64,000 nucleotides of DNA from Actinospineispora acaciae DSM 45401 (GCF_000620785.1 NZ_JIAI01000008.1:248001-312000), one strand, 5' to 3'; positions 24,580-33,902 are shown, counted from the stretch's first letter. Notes: generated by a model from the letters alone, not told the origin. Numbers and translations are program-made.

Positions 24580-25587
24580 ATGGGTTTTGCTCCGTTGGTG
24601 GTGCCCGGACGGGTCGAGGTGGTCGCGGCGGTGACCGGCGAGGGCTCGCCGAACCGCACCGGCACCCGGTTCGGCTTCCTCGCCACCGACCTCGGCATCC
24701 TGTGGGACGACGGCGCGGGCGGCGTGCTGGCCGCGTTCGGCGACACCTACGGCGAGGGCTGGCGCGAGCCGGGGGCCGGCGCCCGCACCGAGGACCACCG
24801 CCGCAACGTGCTGGCTCGGTGCACATCCGCGGCCCACGGGCTGGCCCTCGACGAGGTGATCGAGGACGCCCCCGGCCACGCCGCCGAGATCCTGCCCGCC
24901 GACCCCCGTCGCTGGTGCATCGAGTCGACGGTGATCCCGACGGCCGGCATCGCGGTGGACGGCGTGCAGTACATGCATTACATGTCCGTGCGCCGCTGGG
25001 GCCGGCCGGGACGGTGGCGCACGAACTACGGCGGCATCGCCCGCTCGGAGGACGGCGGCCGGACCTGGACGAAGGACCGCCGCGCCCGCTGGCGGAACTC
25101 GCTGTTCGGCGGGCGCCCGTTCCAGATGGGCGGCTTCGCGCGGGACGAGACGCACGTGTACCTGTTCGGCACCCGCAACGGCCGCTACGGCCCGGTGTAC
25201 CTGGCCAGGGTGGAGCCGGCCGGCGTCGGCGAGCCCGGGCGGTACGAGTACTGGACGGGCTCGGGCTGGTCGGGCCGCATGCGGCGCTCTCGGCCGGTCG
25301 CGAACGGACCGGCCGGGGAGCTGTCCGTGGCGTACCACTCCGGGCTCGGGGTGTGGCTGATGGTGCACCTGGACGACCCCGGCGGGCGGCTGCTGCTGCG
25401 CGGCGCGCACGACGTCACCGGGCCGTGGAGCGACGGCGAGCCGCTGCTCACCGGCCGGGAGCACCCCGGGCTGTACGGCGGCTACCTGCACCCGCACGCA
25501 CTGGACGCCGACCACATCTACTTCACCGTGTCCCGCTGGGACCCCTACAACGTCTTCCTGGCCCGCGCCGAGGTGGCGCTGTCATGA
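24580..25587 (+). CDS. DUF4185 domain protein (sialidase-like beta-propeller)
   Basis: This 335-residue protein has repeated blocks such as GFLATDLGILWDDGAGGVLAAFGDTYGEGW, GGIARSEDGGRTW (an Asp-box-like S-x-D-x-G-x-T-W) and GLYGGYLHPHAL. These fit the DUF4185 family, which folds as a beta-propeller related to glycoside hydrolases. No signal peptide is seen at ATG 24580, so it is probably cytoplasmic unless exported otherwise. The catalytic role is unknown. It stands between divergent pdxH and citA, with citA downstream on the same strand. Confidence 0.75.
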   Translation: MGFAPLVVPGRVEVVAAVTGEGSPNRTGTRFGFLATDLGILWDDGAGGVLAAFGDTYGEGWREPGAGARTEDHRRNVLARCTSAAHGLALDEVIEDAPGHAAEILPADPRRWCIESTVIPTAGIAVDGVQYMHYMSVRRWGRPGRWRTNYGGIARSEDGGRTWTKDRRARWRNSLFGGRPFQMGGFARDETHVYLFGTRNGRYGPVYLARVEPAGVGEPGRYEYWTGSGWSGRMRRSRPVANGPAGELSVAYHSGLGVWLMVHLDDPGGRLLLRGAHDVTGPWSDGEPLLTGREHPGLYGGYLHPHALDADHIYFTVSRWDPYNVFLARAEVALS

Positions 25588-25756
25588 ACGTTGGGCATAC
25601 CCGATCGCCCGTGCTCGTGATCCCTGGCACTCGGAATTGCGGGGCCGGCGCGACCGGAGCACCGTATGCACAACCGTGTGACACGCGCCATGGCCCACCC
25701 GCCCAGCGCGGCGTAGCGGTTCCCCACACCGCCGTTGGGAGTTGACAGGAGGACCC

Positions 25757-26908
25757 GTGTCTACAACCGCCAGCGCCGCCCCCGCCACCGGCGAGGTACC
25801 GCCACCGCCGCCCGGTTTCCGCTCCGGGCTGGAGGGCCACGTGGCCTTCCGCACCGAGATCGCCGAGCCGGACAAGGACGGCGGCGCGCTGCGCTACCGG
25901 GGCGTCGACATCGAGGACCTGGTCGGCCACGTGACCTTCGGCAACGTCTGGGCGCTGCTGGTGGACGGCCGCTTCGGCCCCGGCCTGCCGCCCGCCGAGC
26001 CGTTCCCGATCCCGGTGCACACCGGCGACGTCCGGGTGGACGTGCAGGCCGCGCTGGCCATGCTCGCGCCGTACTGGGGCTACCGCCCGCTGCTGGACAT
26101 CGACGAGCCGGAGGCCCGCGAGCAGCTGGCCCGCGCGTCGGTGATGGCGCTGTCCTACGTCGCCCAGTCCGCGCGCGGCATCGGCCAGCCCGCCGTGCCG
26201 CAGTCCCGCATCGACCAGTGCCGGACGATCACCGAGCGGTTCATGACCCGCTGGCGCGGCGAGCCGGACCCGGCCCACGTGAAGGCGGTGGACGCCTACT
26301 GGGTGTCCGCGGCCGAGCACGGCATGAACGCCTCCACCTTCACCGCGCGCGTGATCGCCTCCACCGGCGCCGACGTGGCCGCCTCGCTGTCCGGCGCGAT
26401 CGGCGCCATGTCCGGCCCGCTGCACGGCGGCGCGCCGGCCCGGGTGCTGCCGATGATCGCCGAGGTGGAGAAGACCGGAGACCCGGACGGGCTGGTTCGC
26501 GGGATCCTGGACCGCCGCGAGAAGCTGATGGGCTTCGGCCACCGCGTGTACCGCGCCGAGGACCCGCGCGCCCGCGTCCTGCGCCGCACCTGCGCTGAGC
26601 TGAAGGCACCGCGCTACGAGGTGGCCTGCGCGCTGGAGCAGGCCGCGCTGGCCCAGCTCCGCGAGCGCCGCCCCGACCACCCGATCGAGACGAACGTGGA
26701 GTTCTGGGCCGCCGTGATCCTGGACTTCGCCGAGGTCCCGCCGCACATGATGCCGGCCATGTTCACCAGCGCCCGCACCGCCGGCTGGTCCGCGCACATC
26801 CTGGAGCAGAAGCGCGAGGGCAAGCTCGTCCGCCCCTCCGCCCAGTACATCGGCCCCGGCCCCCGCCGCCCTTCGGACGTCGACGGCTGGGAAGCCGTGA
26901 GTGGCTAG
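25757..26908 (+). CDS. citA: citrate synthase 2
   Basis: This 383-residue type II citrate synthase of the short actinobacterial class has catalytic motifs GPLHGGAPARVL, MGFGHRVYRAEDPRA and TNVEFWAAVIL. In the last, Glu stands where GltA has Asp, as in other CitA proteins. The GTG at 25757 is set by a perfectly placed AGGAGG (25747-25752). The last codons and TAG stop lie within the dispersed hairpin at 26895. The 169 bp upstream (25588-25756) hold no obvious gene. The split of work with gltA is not known. Confidence 0.93.
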   Translation: MSTTASAAPATGEVPPPPPGFRSGLEGHVAFRTEIAEPDKDGGALRYRGVDIEDLVGHVTFGNVWALLVDGRFGPGLPPAEPFPIPVHTGDVRVDVQAALAMLAPYWGYRPLLDIDEPEAREQLARASVMALSYVAQSARGIGQPAVPQSRIDQCRTITERFMTRWRGEPDPAHVKAVDAYWVSAAEHGMNASTFTARVIASTGADVAASLSGAIGAMSGPLHGGAPARVLPMIAEVEKTGDPDGLVRGILDRREKLMGFGHRVYRAEDPRARVLRRTCAELKAPRYEVACALEQAALAQLRERRPDHPIETNVEFWAAVILDFAEVPPHMMPAMFTSARTAGWSAHILEQKREGKLVRPSAQYIGPGPRRPSDVDGWEAVSG

Positions 26909-26938
26909 GGTCGCTATAGCGGCCCTAGCCACTCACGG
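26895..26938. repeat. dispersed hairpin repeat, copy 1
   Basis: CCGTGAGTGGCTAGGG (left) and CCCTAGCCACTCACGG (right) face each other around GCTATAGC; the left half includes the citA stop codon. The right flank GGTCGTGACCTG is shared with copy 2. It may also act as the citA terminator. Confidence 0.75.
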
Positions 26939-27009
26939 GTCGTGACCTGCACAGATCCTTCACATCGTGGGCTAAGGGTCTGCACCTGCCGGCCTTAGGG
27001 TCAGTGCTC

Positions 27010-27708
27010 ATGAGCGCTGGCCAGCGGCGGGTACTGGTGGTCGAGGACGAGGCGACGATCGCGGACGCCATAGCGGCGCGGCTGCGCGCCGAGGGGTTCG
27101 CGGTGGACATCGCGCACGACGGGCCTCGGGCGGTGGCTAGCGCGGAGGCCAACGAGCCCGACCTTGTGGTGCTCGACGTCATGCTGCCCGGGTTCGACGG
27201 CATCGAGGTGTGCCGGCGGATCCAGGCCCGGCGGCCGGTGCCGGTGCTGATGGTCACGGCGCGCGACGACGAGACGGATCTGCTGGTCGGCCTGGGGGTT
27301 GGCGCGGACGACTACCTGACCAAGCCGTTCTCCATCCGCGAGCTGGCGGCCCGGGTGCACGCGCTGCTGCGGCGGGTGGAGCGGGCCGCCGAGCTGAGCG
27401 CCACGCCCGAGACCCACGAGCGGATAGTGCTCGGCGACGTGGAGATCGACCCGGTGGAGCGGCGGGTGCACCGGGCGGGCGCGGAGGTGCACCTCACCCC
27501 GACCGAGTTCGAGCTGCTCGTCTATCTGGCGGGAAGGCCGCGAGCCGTGCTGCCCAGGGAGCGGCTGCTCAGCGAGGTGTGGGGGTTCCCCGGCCACGCC
27601 GCGACGCGCACGGTGGACAGCCACGTCAAGGCGCTGCGCGGCAAGCTCGGCACCGACCTGATCCGGACCGTGCACGGAGTCGGCTACGCGCTGGAGGTGC
27701 CCCGGTGA
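27010..27708 (+). CDS. OmpR/PhoB-family response regulator
   Basis: This 232-residue protein has a receiver domain with acidic pocket Glu12-Asp13, phospho-acceptor Asp56 (VVLDVMLPGFDG), Thr83 (MVTARDD) and Lys105 (LTKPFS). A C-terminal winged helix ends in TRTVDSHVKALRGKLGTDLIRTVHGVGYALE. ATG 27010 is chosen; a GTG two codons earlier is possible. No ribosome site is present, so a leaderless message is likely. It is coupled to the kinase gene by a GTGA overlap. The stimulus is unknown. Confidence 0.93.
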   Translation: MSAGQRRVLVVEDEATIADAIAARLRAEGFAVDIAHDGPRAVASAEANEPDLVVLDVMLPGFDGIEVCRRIQARRPVPVLMVTARDDETDLLVGLGVGADDYLTKPFSIRELAARVHALLRRVERAAELSATPETHERIVLGDVEIDPVERRVHRAGAEVHLTPTEFELLVYLAGRPRAVLPRERLLSEVWGFPGHAATRTVDSHVKALRGKLGTDLIRTVHGVGYALEVPR

Positions 27709-28775
27709 CGGCCTGGCAGCGGACTGTCAACCTCCTGCCCCGCCCGCTCGACCCGGTGCGGTCGATCAAGCTGAAGCTGAGCATCGTGCTGCTCGGCTCG
27801 GGCGCCGTGGGCATCGCGTACCTCTGGTACCAGTACCGCTGGATGCCGCCGTACACCACGACGTTCGTCACCGTCGTGCTCGTACTGCTCACCGCGCAGT
27901 TGCTGGCGCTGGGCATGACCCGGCCGCTGCGCGAGATGACCTCGGCCGCGCGCGCCATGGCCCAGGGCGACTACACCCGCCAGGTCCGCGCCACCACCCG
28001 CGACGAGGTCGGCCAGCTCGCCGAGGCGTTCAACCAGATGGCCGCCGACCTGGCCGCCGCCGACCGCCAGCGCCGCGAGCTGATCGCCAACGTGTCACAC
28101 GAGCTGCGCACCCCGGTCACCGCACTGCGGGCGATGCTGGAGAACGCCGTCGACGGCGTGACCGAGCCGGACACCGACGTGCTGCCCACCGCGCTGGCCC
28201 ACGCCGAGCGGCTGGGCCGGCTGGTCGAGGACTTCCTGGACCTGTCCCGGATCGACGCCGGCGCGCTGGCCCTGCGCAAGGAGGTGTTCGAGCTGGAGCC
28301 GCTGCTGGCCGAGGCGGTCACCGAGGCCGAGACGGTGGCCGCCGCCGCCGACCGCCGCATCCGGTTCGACCTGCGGCTCACCCCGCCGACCCTGGCGGTG
28401 CACGCCGACCGCACCCGGCTGCGCCAGGTGGTGGTCAACCTGCTCGACAACGCCGTCCGCCACGGCCCGGCCGACGGCACCGTGGTCGTCGCCGCCCGGC
28501 AGGACCGGGGCCAGCAGGTGCTGGAGGTCCGCGACGAAGGCCCCGGCATCCCCGCCGAGCAGCGACACCGGGTGTTCCAGCGGTTCACCAGGGGCGAGCG
28601 GGCCGGCGGTGGCGGCACCGGGCTCGGGCTGGCGATCGCGCGCTGGGTGATCGACCTGCACGGCGGGCGGATCACCATCGCCGACCCCAACGGTGAGCCC
28701 GAGCCCGGGGTCACCACCCGAGCCGGATGTGTCGTCCGGGTGATCCTTCCGAACAGCATGGAGCGTGACCGATGA
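27705..28775 (+). CDS. sensor histidine kinase
   Basis: This 356-residue kinase has two membrane helices (about 22-42 and 52-71) separated by only about ten residues, so almost no extracellular sensor. A HAMP domain (RPLREMTSAARAMAQGDYTRQV), the H-box NVSHELRTPVTALRAM with His132, and the N, G1 and G2 boxes (NLLDNAVRHG, DEGPGIP, GGTGLGLAIA) follow. The short loop suggests that the signal is sensed in the membrane or through the partner membrane protein downstream, whose ATG overlaps this stop codon. Confidence 0.93.
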   Translation: MTAWQRTVNLLPRPLDPVRSIKLKLSIVLLGSGAVGIAYLWYQYRWMPPYTTTFVTVVLVLLTAQLLALGMTRPLREMTSAARAMAQGDYTRQVRATTRDEVGQLAEAFNQMAADLAAADRQRRELIANVSHELRTPVTALRAMLENAVDGVTEPDTDVLPTALAHAERLGRLVEDFLDLSRIDAGALALRKEVFELEPLLAEAVTEAETVAAAADRRIRFDLRLTPPTLAVHADRTRLRQVVVNLLDNAVRHGPADGTVVVAARQDRGQQVLEVRDEGPGIPAEQRHRVFQRFTRGERAGGGGTGLGLAIARWVIDLHGGRITIADPNGEPEPGVTTRAGCVVRVILPNSMERDR

Positions 28776-30283
28776 CCCAGCCCTCCGCCAGCCCATACGC
28801 CCCGCCGCCCGCTGTTGCACCGAGGCCGCCGCTGCCGCCGCCTCCGCCGCCGGTCTGGCCCAGGCCGGAAGCTCCGGCCAGCTCGACGGTCCTGCGCGTC
28901 GCGGGCCTGGCCGGGCTGGCGGCGGCGATCTTCGTGCCGACGACCTGGTACGGGCTCGGCTGGCCGCTGGCCGGGCTGGCGCTCGCCGGGTTGGTCGTGG
29001 CGCTGGCCCGGACCGCGCCCGCCGGCCCGGAACGGACCAGGCGGGCCGGGGCGCTGTGGATCGCCGGCGCGCTCGGGCTGCTCGCCATGACCGCGTTACG
29101 CAGCGCCGAATGGCTGCTGCCGATGTGCGTGTTCGGCGCCGCGCTCGCCGGCTCGATCGCGGTGGCCGGCGGGCGTTCGGTGCGCGGGCTGCTGCTGGGC
29201 ACGGTCGCCGTGCTCGGCCTGAGCTTCGGCGCGCTGCCCTGGGCCCGGCGCGGGATCACCGCCGCCAGCAGCCGGGACCGCAACCTGCTGCGCACCGCCG
29301 GCGCGGCGGTCGTCTCGCTGGCGCTGCTGGCCGTGTTCACCGCCCTGCTGGCCGGCGCGGACGCCGGGTTCGCCGCGCTGCTGCCGGACATCGACGTGCT
29401 GACCGTGCTCCGCTGGGCATCGGTGTTCCTGCTCTTCGGCGCCGCCATGATCGCGGCCGGCTACCTGCTCTCCGCCCCGCCCCGGCCGGACAAGCTGGAC
29501 GCCGAACGCCCCCAGCGGCTGCGCCTGATCGAGTGGGCGCTGCCGGTCGGCGTGCTGGTCGCGCTGTTCGGCGTGTTCGTCGCGGTGCAGCTCGCCGCGC
29601 TGTTCGGCGGCGCCGAGTACGTCCAGCGCACCACCGGCCTCAGCTACGCCGAGTACGCGCGCAGCGGCTTCTGGCAGCTGCTCGCCGTCACCGTGCTGAC
29701 CCTGGCCGTGATCATGACGGCGGCCCGCTACGGGAAGGTGTCCACCGCCGCCGACCGGCGCTGGCAGCGCGCCCTGCTCGGCGCGCTGGCCGTCCTGACG
29801 CTCGTGATCGTGGCGTCCGCGCTGACCCGGATGTGGGCCTACCAGCAGGCCTACGGCTTCACCGTGCTGCGGCTGCTGGTGTTCGGCTGCGAGCTGTGGC
29901 TGGGCCTGGTGTACCTGCTGCTGCTCGCGTCCGGCGTCCGGGACCGGGCGACCTGGCTGGCCAGGGCGATCGCCGGAAGCGGGCTGGCCGCGCTGCTGGC
30001 GCTGGCCGCGCTGAACCCGGACCGGTTCATCGCCGAGCACAACATCCAGCGCTGGCGGGACACCGGCAAGATCGACCTGAAGTACCTGTCCGAGCTGTCC
30101 CCCGACGCGGCCCCTGCCCTGGCCGTGCTGCCCGAGCCGATGCGCGGCTGCGCGTTGTGGCCGCTCTCTCTCGATGTCGACGATCCGGTGGGCTGGCGGA
30201 GCTGGAACCCCGCGCGTTCGGCGGCGTGGGAGCTGACCGCCGGCATGCCGCGGCCACCCAGCTGCGACATGAGCCGGCGCTGA
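28772..30283 (+). CDS. DUF4153/DUF4173-type polytopic membrane protein
   Basis: This 503-residue protein starts at an ATG overlapping the kinase stop (ATGA). The N-terminal 40 residues are Pro-rich (PPLPPPPPPVWPRP) and probably cytoplasmic. About ten to twelve membrane segments follow, then a soluble C-terminal part with FIAEHNIQRW and KIDLKYLSELSPDAAPAL. These last motifs are typical of the DUF4153/DUF4173 family. Function is unknown. The tight coupling to a kinase with almost no sensor domain suggests that it may supply the input or be a target. Confidence 0.75.
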   Translation: MTQPSASPYAPPPAVAPRPPLPPPPPPVWPRPEAPASSTVLRVAGLAGLAAAIFVPTTWYGLGWPLAGLALAGLVVALARTAPAGPERTRRAGALWIAGALGLLAMTALRSAEWLLPMCVFGAALAGSIAVAGGRSVRGLLLGTVAVLGLSFGALPWARRGITAASSRDRNLLRTAGAAVVSLALLAVFTALLAGADAGFAALLPDIDVLTVLRWASVFLLFGAAMIAAGYLLSAPPRPDKLDAERPQRLRLIEWALPVGVLVALFGVFVAVQLAALFGGAEYVQRTTGLSYAEYARSGFWQLLAVTVLTLAVIMTAARYGKVSTAADRRWQRALLGALAVLTLVIVASALTRMWAYQQAYGFTVLRLLVFGCELWLGLVYLLLLASGVRDRATWLARAIAGSGLAALLALAALNPDRFIAEHNIQRWRDTGKIDLKYLSELSPDAAPALAVLPEPMRGCALWPLSLDVDDPVGWRSWNPARSAAWELTAGMPRPPSCDMSRR

Positions 30284-30337
30284 GAAGCTCCTCACCCGAG
30301 CGGTTCCGGCAGGTCCGGGGTTGAGACACTGGCGCAC

Positions 30338-31474
30338 GTGACGACTTCGCCCACCCAGACCGCGCTGGAGATCCCCGCCGACCTCAAGCCCTCCGACGGC
30401 CGCTTCGGCTGCGGCCCGTCCAAGGTGCGCCCCGAACAGCTCGCCGCGCTGGCTCGGGACGGGGCCGAGGTGATGGGCACCTCGCACCGGCAGAAGCCGG
30501 TCAAGTCCCTCGTCGGGCGGGTGCGGGCGGGGCTGCGCGAGCTGTTCTCGCTGCCCGAGGACTACGCGGTGGTGCTCGGCAACGGCGGCACCACCGCGTT
30601 CTGGGACGCCGCCGCGTTCGGTCTGGTGCGCGAGCGCGCGCTGCACCTGACCTACGGCGAGTTCTCGTCCAAGTTCGCGAAGGTGACGGCCGGGGCGCCG
30701 TTCCTGGCCGACCCGATCGTGGTGGCCGCCGACCCGGGCAGCGCCCCGGCGCCGGCGTCGGACCCGTCGGTCGACGTGCTGGCCTGGGCGCACAACGAGA
30801 CGTCCACCGGCGTGGCGGTGCCGGTGGCGCGGCCGGCCGGTTGGGCGGACGGCCAGTTGGTCGCCATCGACGCCACCTCGGGCGCCGGCGGCCTGCCGGT
30901 GGACGTGCGGGACGCGGACGTCTACTACTTCGCCCCACAGAAGTGCTTCGCCGCCGACGGCGGGCTGTGGATCGCGCTGATGAGCCCCGCCGCACTGGAC
31001 CGGGTCGCGGCGATCGCGGGCTCCGACCGGTGGATCCCCGAGTTCCTGTCGCTGGCCACGGCGGTGGACAACTCCGCGAAGGACCAGACGTACAACACCC
31101 CCGCGGTGGCCACCCTGTTCCTGCTGGCCGACCAGATCGACTGGATGCTCGGCCTCGGCGGCCTCTCCGCGTGCGTGGCCCGAACGCTGGACTCCTCGAC
31201 GCGGCTGTACTCCTGGGCGGAGAGGTCCTCGTACGCCACCCCGTTCGTGACCGACCCCGCCCACCGCTCCCAGGTCGTCGGCACCATCGACTTCGACGAG
31301 TCGGTGGACGCGGCCGCCGTCGCGCGCACCCTGCGCGCCAACGGCATCGTCGACACCGAGCCGTACCGCAAGCTCGGCCGCAACCAACTCCGCATCGGCA
31401 TGTTCCCGGCCATCGACCCCGAGGACGTCTCCGCGCTCACCGCCTGCATCGACTGGGTCGTCGAGCGCCTCTGA
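30338..31474 (+). CDS. serC: phosphoserine aminotransferase
   Basis: This 378-residue PLP enzyme of serine biosynthesis converts 3-phosphohydroxypyruvate and glutamate to phosphoserine. The N-terminus (DLKPSDGRFGCGPSKVRPEQL) matches the actinobacterial subclass. The PLP lysine is Lys202 in YYFAPQKCFAADGG, with VLAWAHNETSTGV and IDATSGAGGLPVD forming the cofactor pocket. It starts at GTG 30338 without a ribosome site. It stands next to sepH, an order conserved with mycobacteria. Confidence 0.95.
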   Translation: MTTSPTQTALEIPADLKPSDGRFGCGPSKVRPEQLAALARDGAEVMGTSHRQKPVKSLVGRVRAGLRELFSLPEDYAVVLGNGGTTAFWDAAAFGLVRERALHLTYGEFSSKFAKVTAGAPFLADPIVVAADPGSAPAPASDPSVDVLAWAHNETSTGVAVPVARPAGWADGQLVAIDATSGAGGLPVDVRDADVYYFAPQKCFAADGGLWIALMSPAALDRVAAIAGSDRWIPEFLSLATAVDNSAKDQTYNTPAVATLFLLADQIDWMLGLGGLSACVARTLDSSTRLYSWAERSSYATPFVTDPAHRSQVVGTIDFDESVDAAAVARTLRANGIVDTEPYRKLGRNQLRIGMFPAIDPEDVSALTACIDWVVERL

Positions 31475-31657
31475 GCGCGCCCGGCCCCTGGCGCGGGCGG
31501 GCGGGCGAGATGGGTGACCTTCATCGACAGCGCTCGGGAGTCGGATGACTACACTCTGCCAGGCGAGCCGGGTTGACCCGAGCGGCGCGCCTACGGGACG
31601 GGTGCGACGCTGGCAACTAATGTCACTCGGACGAGCGTAGGGGCGAGCGGAGGGCTG

Positions 31658-32605
31658 ATGCGCGCACTGCGGGTCGTGGGGTACGGAGAGGATGGCTCGG
31701 GCAACCCGTGCGTCATCCTCGAAGACCCCGACCGGCATGAGCGGTTCGCCGTTCCGGCCGATGAACGGCTTCGCGCAGCGGCGCGCGGCGACGTCCAACG
31801 ACTCGGGCAGATGTCGATGGAGTTGGAGAGCCAGTTGCGACCACGTGAGATCCAGGCCCGCATCCGCGCGGGCGCGTCCGTGGAGCAGGTGGCGGCCGCC
31901 GCCGGTGTTCCGCTGCAGCGCATCGAGCGGTTCGCCTACCCGGTCCTGTTGGAGCGCTCGCGCATCGCGGAGATGGCCCAGCAGGCGCACCCGGTGCGCG
32001 ACGACGGGCCGGATGTCCGCACCCTCAACGAGGTCGTGGCCAGCACGTTCACCCTGCGCGGCCAGGAGTTCGAGCAGGCCGAGTGGGACGCATGGCGCGG
32101 CGAGGACCACAAGTGGGTGGTCACGCTGGGCTGGCGGGTCGGCCGCTCGGACATCACCGCCCGCTGGCAGTACAACCCCGGCGCGCACGGCGGCACCGTG
32201 ACCGCCCTGGACGAGCACGCCACCGACCTGATCGACGGCCAGCTCGCCCGCCCGCCGCGCCGGGTCGGCCCCGTGATCGACTTCAGCAAGCCGGACTCCG
32301 CGCACCCCGAGGCCGACGAGACCGCCGAGCCCGGCACCGAGTCCGACGAGGTGACCGCGTCCGCCCCCAACACCAGGGTGACCGCCGAGCGCGCGACCGG
32401 CACCGACCAGTCCGCCGGCCGCCGTGCCACCAAGACCACCACCGGCTCCGGCGCCCGCTCCGCCCGCTCGTCCAAGCCCGCCCAGCCCGCCAAGGACGAC
32501 GCCGAGCCCACCCAGTCGGGCGGCGCCAAGCGCGGCGGCGGCCGCAAGGGCAAGCCGGTCATGCCGTCCTGGGAAGACGTCCTGCTCGGCGTCAAGCGGA
32601 ACTAG
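31658..32605 (+). CDS. sepH: septation protein SepH
   Basis: This 315-residue protein has an N-terminal DUF3071 domain (MRALRVVGYGEDGSGNPCVIL...LRPREIQARIRAGASVEQVAAAAGVPLQRIERFAYPVLLERSRIAEMAQ), which contains a helix-turn-helix-like element. A disordered, Thr/Ala/Lys-rich linker and a conserved C-terminal tail (PVMPSWEDVLLGVKRN) follow. SepH binds FtsZ and promotes assembly of filaments at division sites in actinomycetes. The 183 bp before it contain no gene. Its end overlaps the convergent DUF2537 gene by 4 bp. Confidence 0.95.
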   Translation: MRALRVVGYGEDGSGNPCVILEDPDRHERFAVPADERLRAAARGDVQRLGQMSMELESQLRPREIQARIRAGASVEQVAAAAGVPLQRIERFAYPVLLERSRIAEMAQQAHPVRDDGPDVRTLNEVVASTFTLRGQEFEQAEWDAWRGEDHKWVVTLGWRVGRSDITARWQYNPGAHGGTVTALDEHATDLIDGQLARPPRRVGPVIDFSKPDSAHPEADETAEPGTESDEVTASAPNTRVTAERATGTDQSAGRRATKTTTGSGARSARSSKPAQPAKDDAEPTQSGGAKRGGGRKGKPVMPSWEDVLLGVKRN

Positions 32606-32898
32606 AGGACTGCGGTCACGATCAGGATGAACCAGGCGGCGACCAGCCCCGCGGCGACCCCGTAAGCGATCCACCGCCAGAACGGCATCCGCCGCAGCAG
32701 CAGGATCGACGGCGCCAGCCCGGCACCGATGAGCACGTTCGCCGGGATCCACACCCACCCGAACGAGATCTGCAGCGCCCGGCTCAGGATCATGTCGATC
32801 GTCGCGATCAGCACCGCGATGATCGCCGACGCGGTCAGGCCCGTCGCCCACGGCGTGGGTTCGTCCAGCTCCCCGTCGACCACGCGCATCCCGTTCAC
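32602..32898 (-). CDS. DUF2537 family membrane protein
   Basis: This 98-residue protein has three hydrophobic segments: GLTASAIIAVLIATIDMIL, FGWVWIPANVLIGAGLAPSILLL and IAYGVAAGLVAAWFILIVTAVL. It matches the DUF2537 membrane family found beside sepH in mycobacteria. The role is unknown, though the position next to a division gene is conserved. It starts 1 bp after the stop of the rRNA methyltransferase-type gene, so the two are one transcription unit. Confidence 0.8.
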   Translation of the reverse strand: MNGMRVVDGELDEPTPWATGLTASAIIAVLIATIDMILSRALQISFGWVWIPANVLIGAGLAPSILLLRRMPFWRWIAYGVAAGLVAAWFILIVTAVL

Positions 32899-32899
32899 C

Positions 32900-33709
32900 C
32901 TAGTGGGCGCGCTCGGGTGCCCCGGTTGCGTAGAAGGTCACAGCGGCGGCGGTGGCCACGTTCAGGGAGTCCACCCCATCCGCCATCGGAATACGGACCC
33001 ACTCGTCGGCGGCGGCCAGCGCGGGCTCGCTCAACCCCGGCCCCTCCGCCCCCAGCACCACCGCGACCCGCGAGCCGGCCAACCCGGCGGCGGCCAGCGA
33101 GGTCGCGGACGCGCGCGGGGTCAGTGCCACGATCCGCCGGCCGCCCGCGCGCAACGACTCCAGCGACGCCGGCCACGGCCCGGGCAGCTCGCCGAACGGA
33201 ACTCGTAGTACATGCCCCATGGACACCCGCACGCTGCGCCGGTACAACGGGTCGGCGCAGCGCGGCCCGAGCAGCACCCCGTCCACGCCGAGCGCGGCGG
33301 CATTACGGAACAGCGAGCCCAGGTTCTCATGATCGTTCACGCCCTCCAGCACGGCCAGCACCCGTGCGGACGACGCCAGCTCCTCGACGTCCACCGGCGC
33401 GGCACGGTCGGCCACCGCGAGCACGCCCCGGTTGAGGTGGAAGCCGACCACGCGCGCCATCACGTCCACGCCACAGACGTAGGCGGGCACGTCGTGGCCG
33501 GCCAGGTCGTCGGCCAGGTCGGCGAGCCGGGCGGACACCCCGAGCAGCGCGCGCACCGGGTACGGCGAGTCCAGCAGCCGGCGCACCACGACGACCCCCT
33601 CGGCGATCACCAGGCCGCGCCCGCCGGGGCGGTCAGGGCGGCGGTCCGCGGTGGTCAGGTCGCGAAAGTCGTCGAGCCGGGGGTCGGACGGGTCGTCCAC
33701 GGTGATCAT
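32900..33709 (-). CDS. SpoU/TrmH-family RNA 2'-O-ribose methyltransferase
   Basis: This 269-residue protein has an N-terminal substrate-binding domain (ITVDDPSDPRLDDFRDLTTADRRP) and a C-terminal SPOUT domain. The family motifs are LAVLEGVNDHENLGSLFRNAAALGVDGVLL, VAVVLGAEGPGLSE and IPMADGVDSLNVATAAAVTFY, which form the knotted SAM site. It probably methylates a ribose in 23S rRNA or tRNA; the site is unknown. ATG 33709 is chosen. It is divergent from the glutamate-cysteine-ligase-like gene. Confidence 0.9.
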   Translation of the reverse strand: MITVDDPSDPRLDDFRDLTTADRRPDRPGGRGLVIAEGVVVVRRLLDSPYPVRALLGVSARLADLADDLAGHDVPAYVCGVDVMARVVGFHLNRGVLAVADRAAPVDVEELASSARVLAVLEGVNDHENLGSLFRNAAALGVDGVLLGPRCADPLYRRSVRVSMGHVLRVPFGELPGPWPASLESLRAGGRRIVALTPRASATSLAAAGLAGSRVAVVLGAEGPGLSEPALAAADEWVRIPMADGVDSLNVATAAAVTFYATGAPERAH

Positions 33710-33745
33710 GCGTGCCACCGCACCATCTTGGGGCTGGTGGTGTGG

Positions 33746-33754
33746 TTGTCCACA
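33746..33754 (+). promoter_or_regulatory. single DnaA-box-like nonamer
   Basis: TTGTCCACA, the preferred actinobacterial DnaA box, occurs in the divergent region between trmH and the next gene. It is part of a small inverted repeat (TGTGGTTGTCCACA). A lone box may titrate DnaA or influence transcription; no origin-like cluster is present. Confidence 0.35.
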
Positions 33755-33902
33755 CAGTGGTGGCTGACACGGCCGAGAACGGCACAAATGCGCCGGTCAC
33801 AGCGTTCCGTCATCCGGACAGCCGTAGCGTTGACCCGCTCACTGTGTCACGGTGGTAGGCCCGCCCGGATTCCGCCAGGTACCCCGACCGAGGGAGGGCC
33901 GT

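Noticed and set aside
29096..32851. 1251-residue frame on the minus strand opposite the membrane protein, serC and sepH
   Set aside because: Composition is the Arg/Gly/His/Gln-rich pattern of antisense frames in high-GC DNA, and it lies opposite three clearly recognisable genes.
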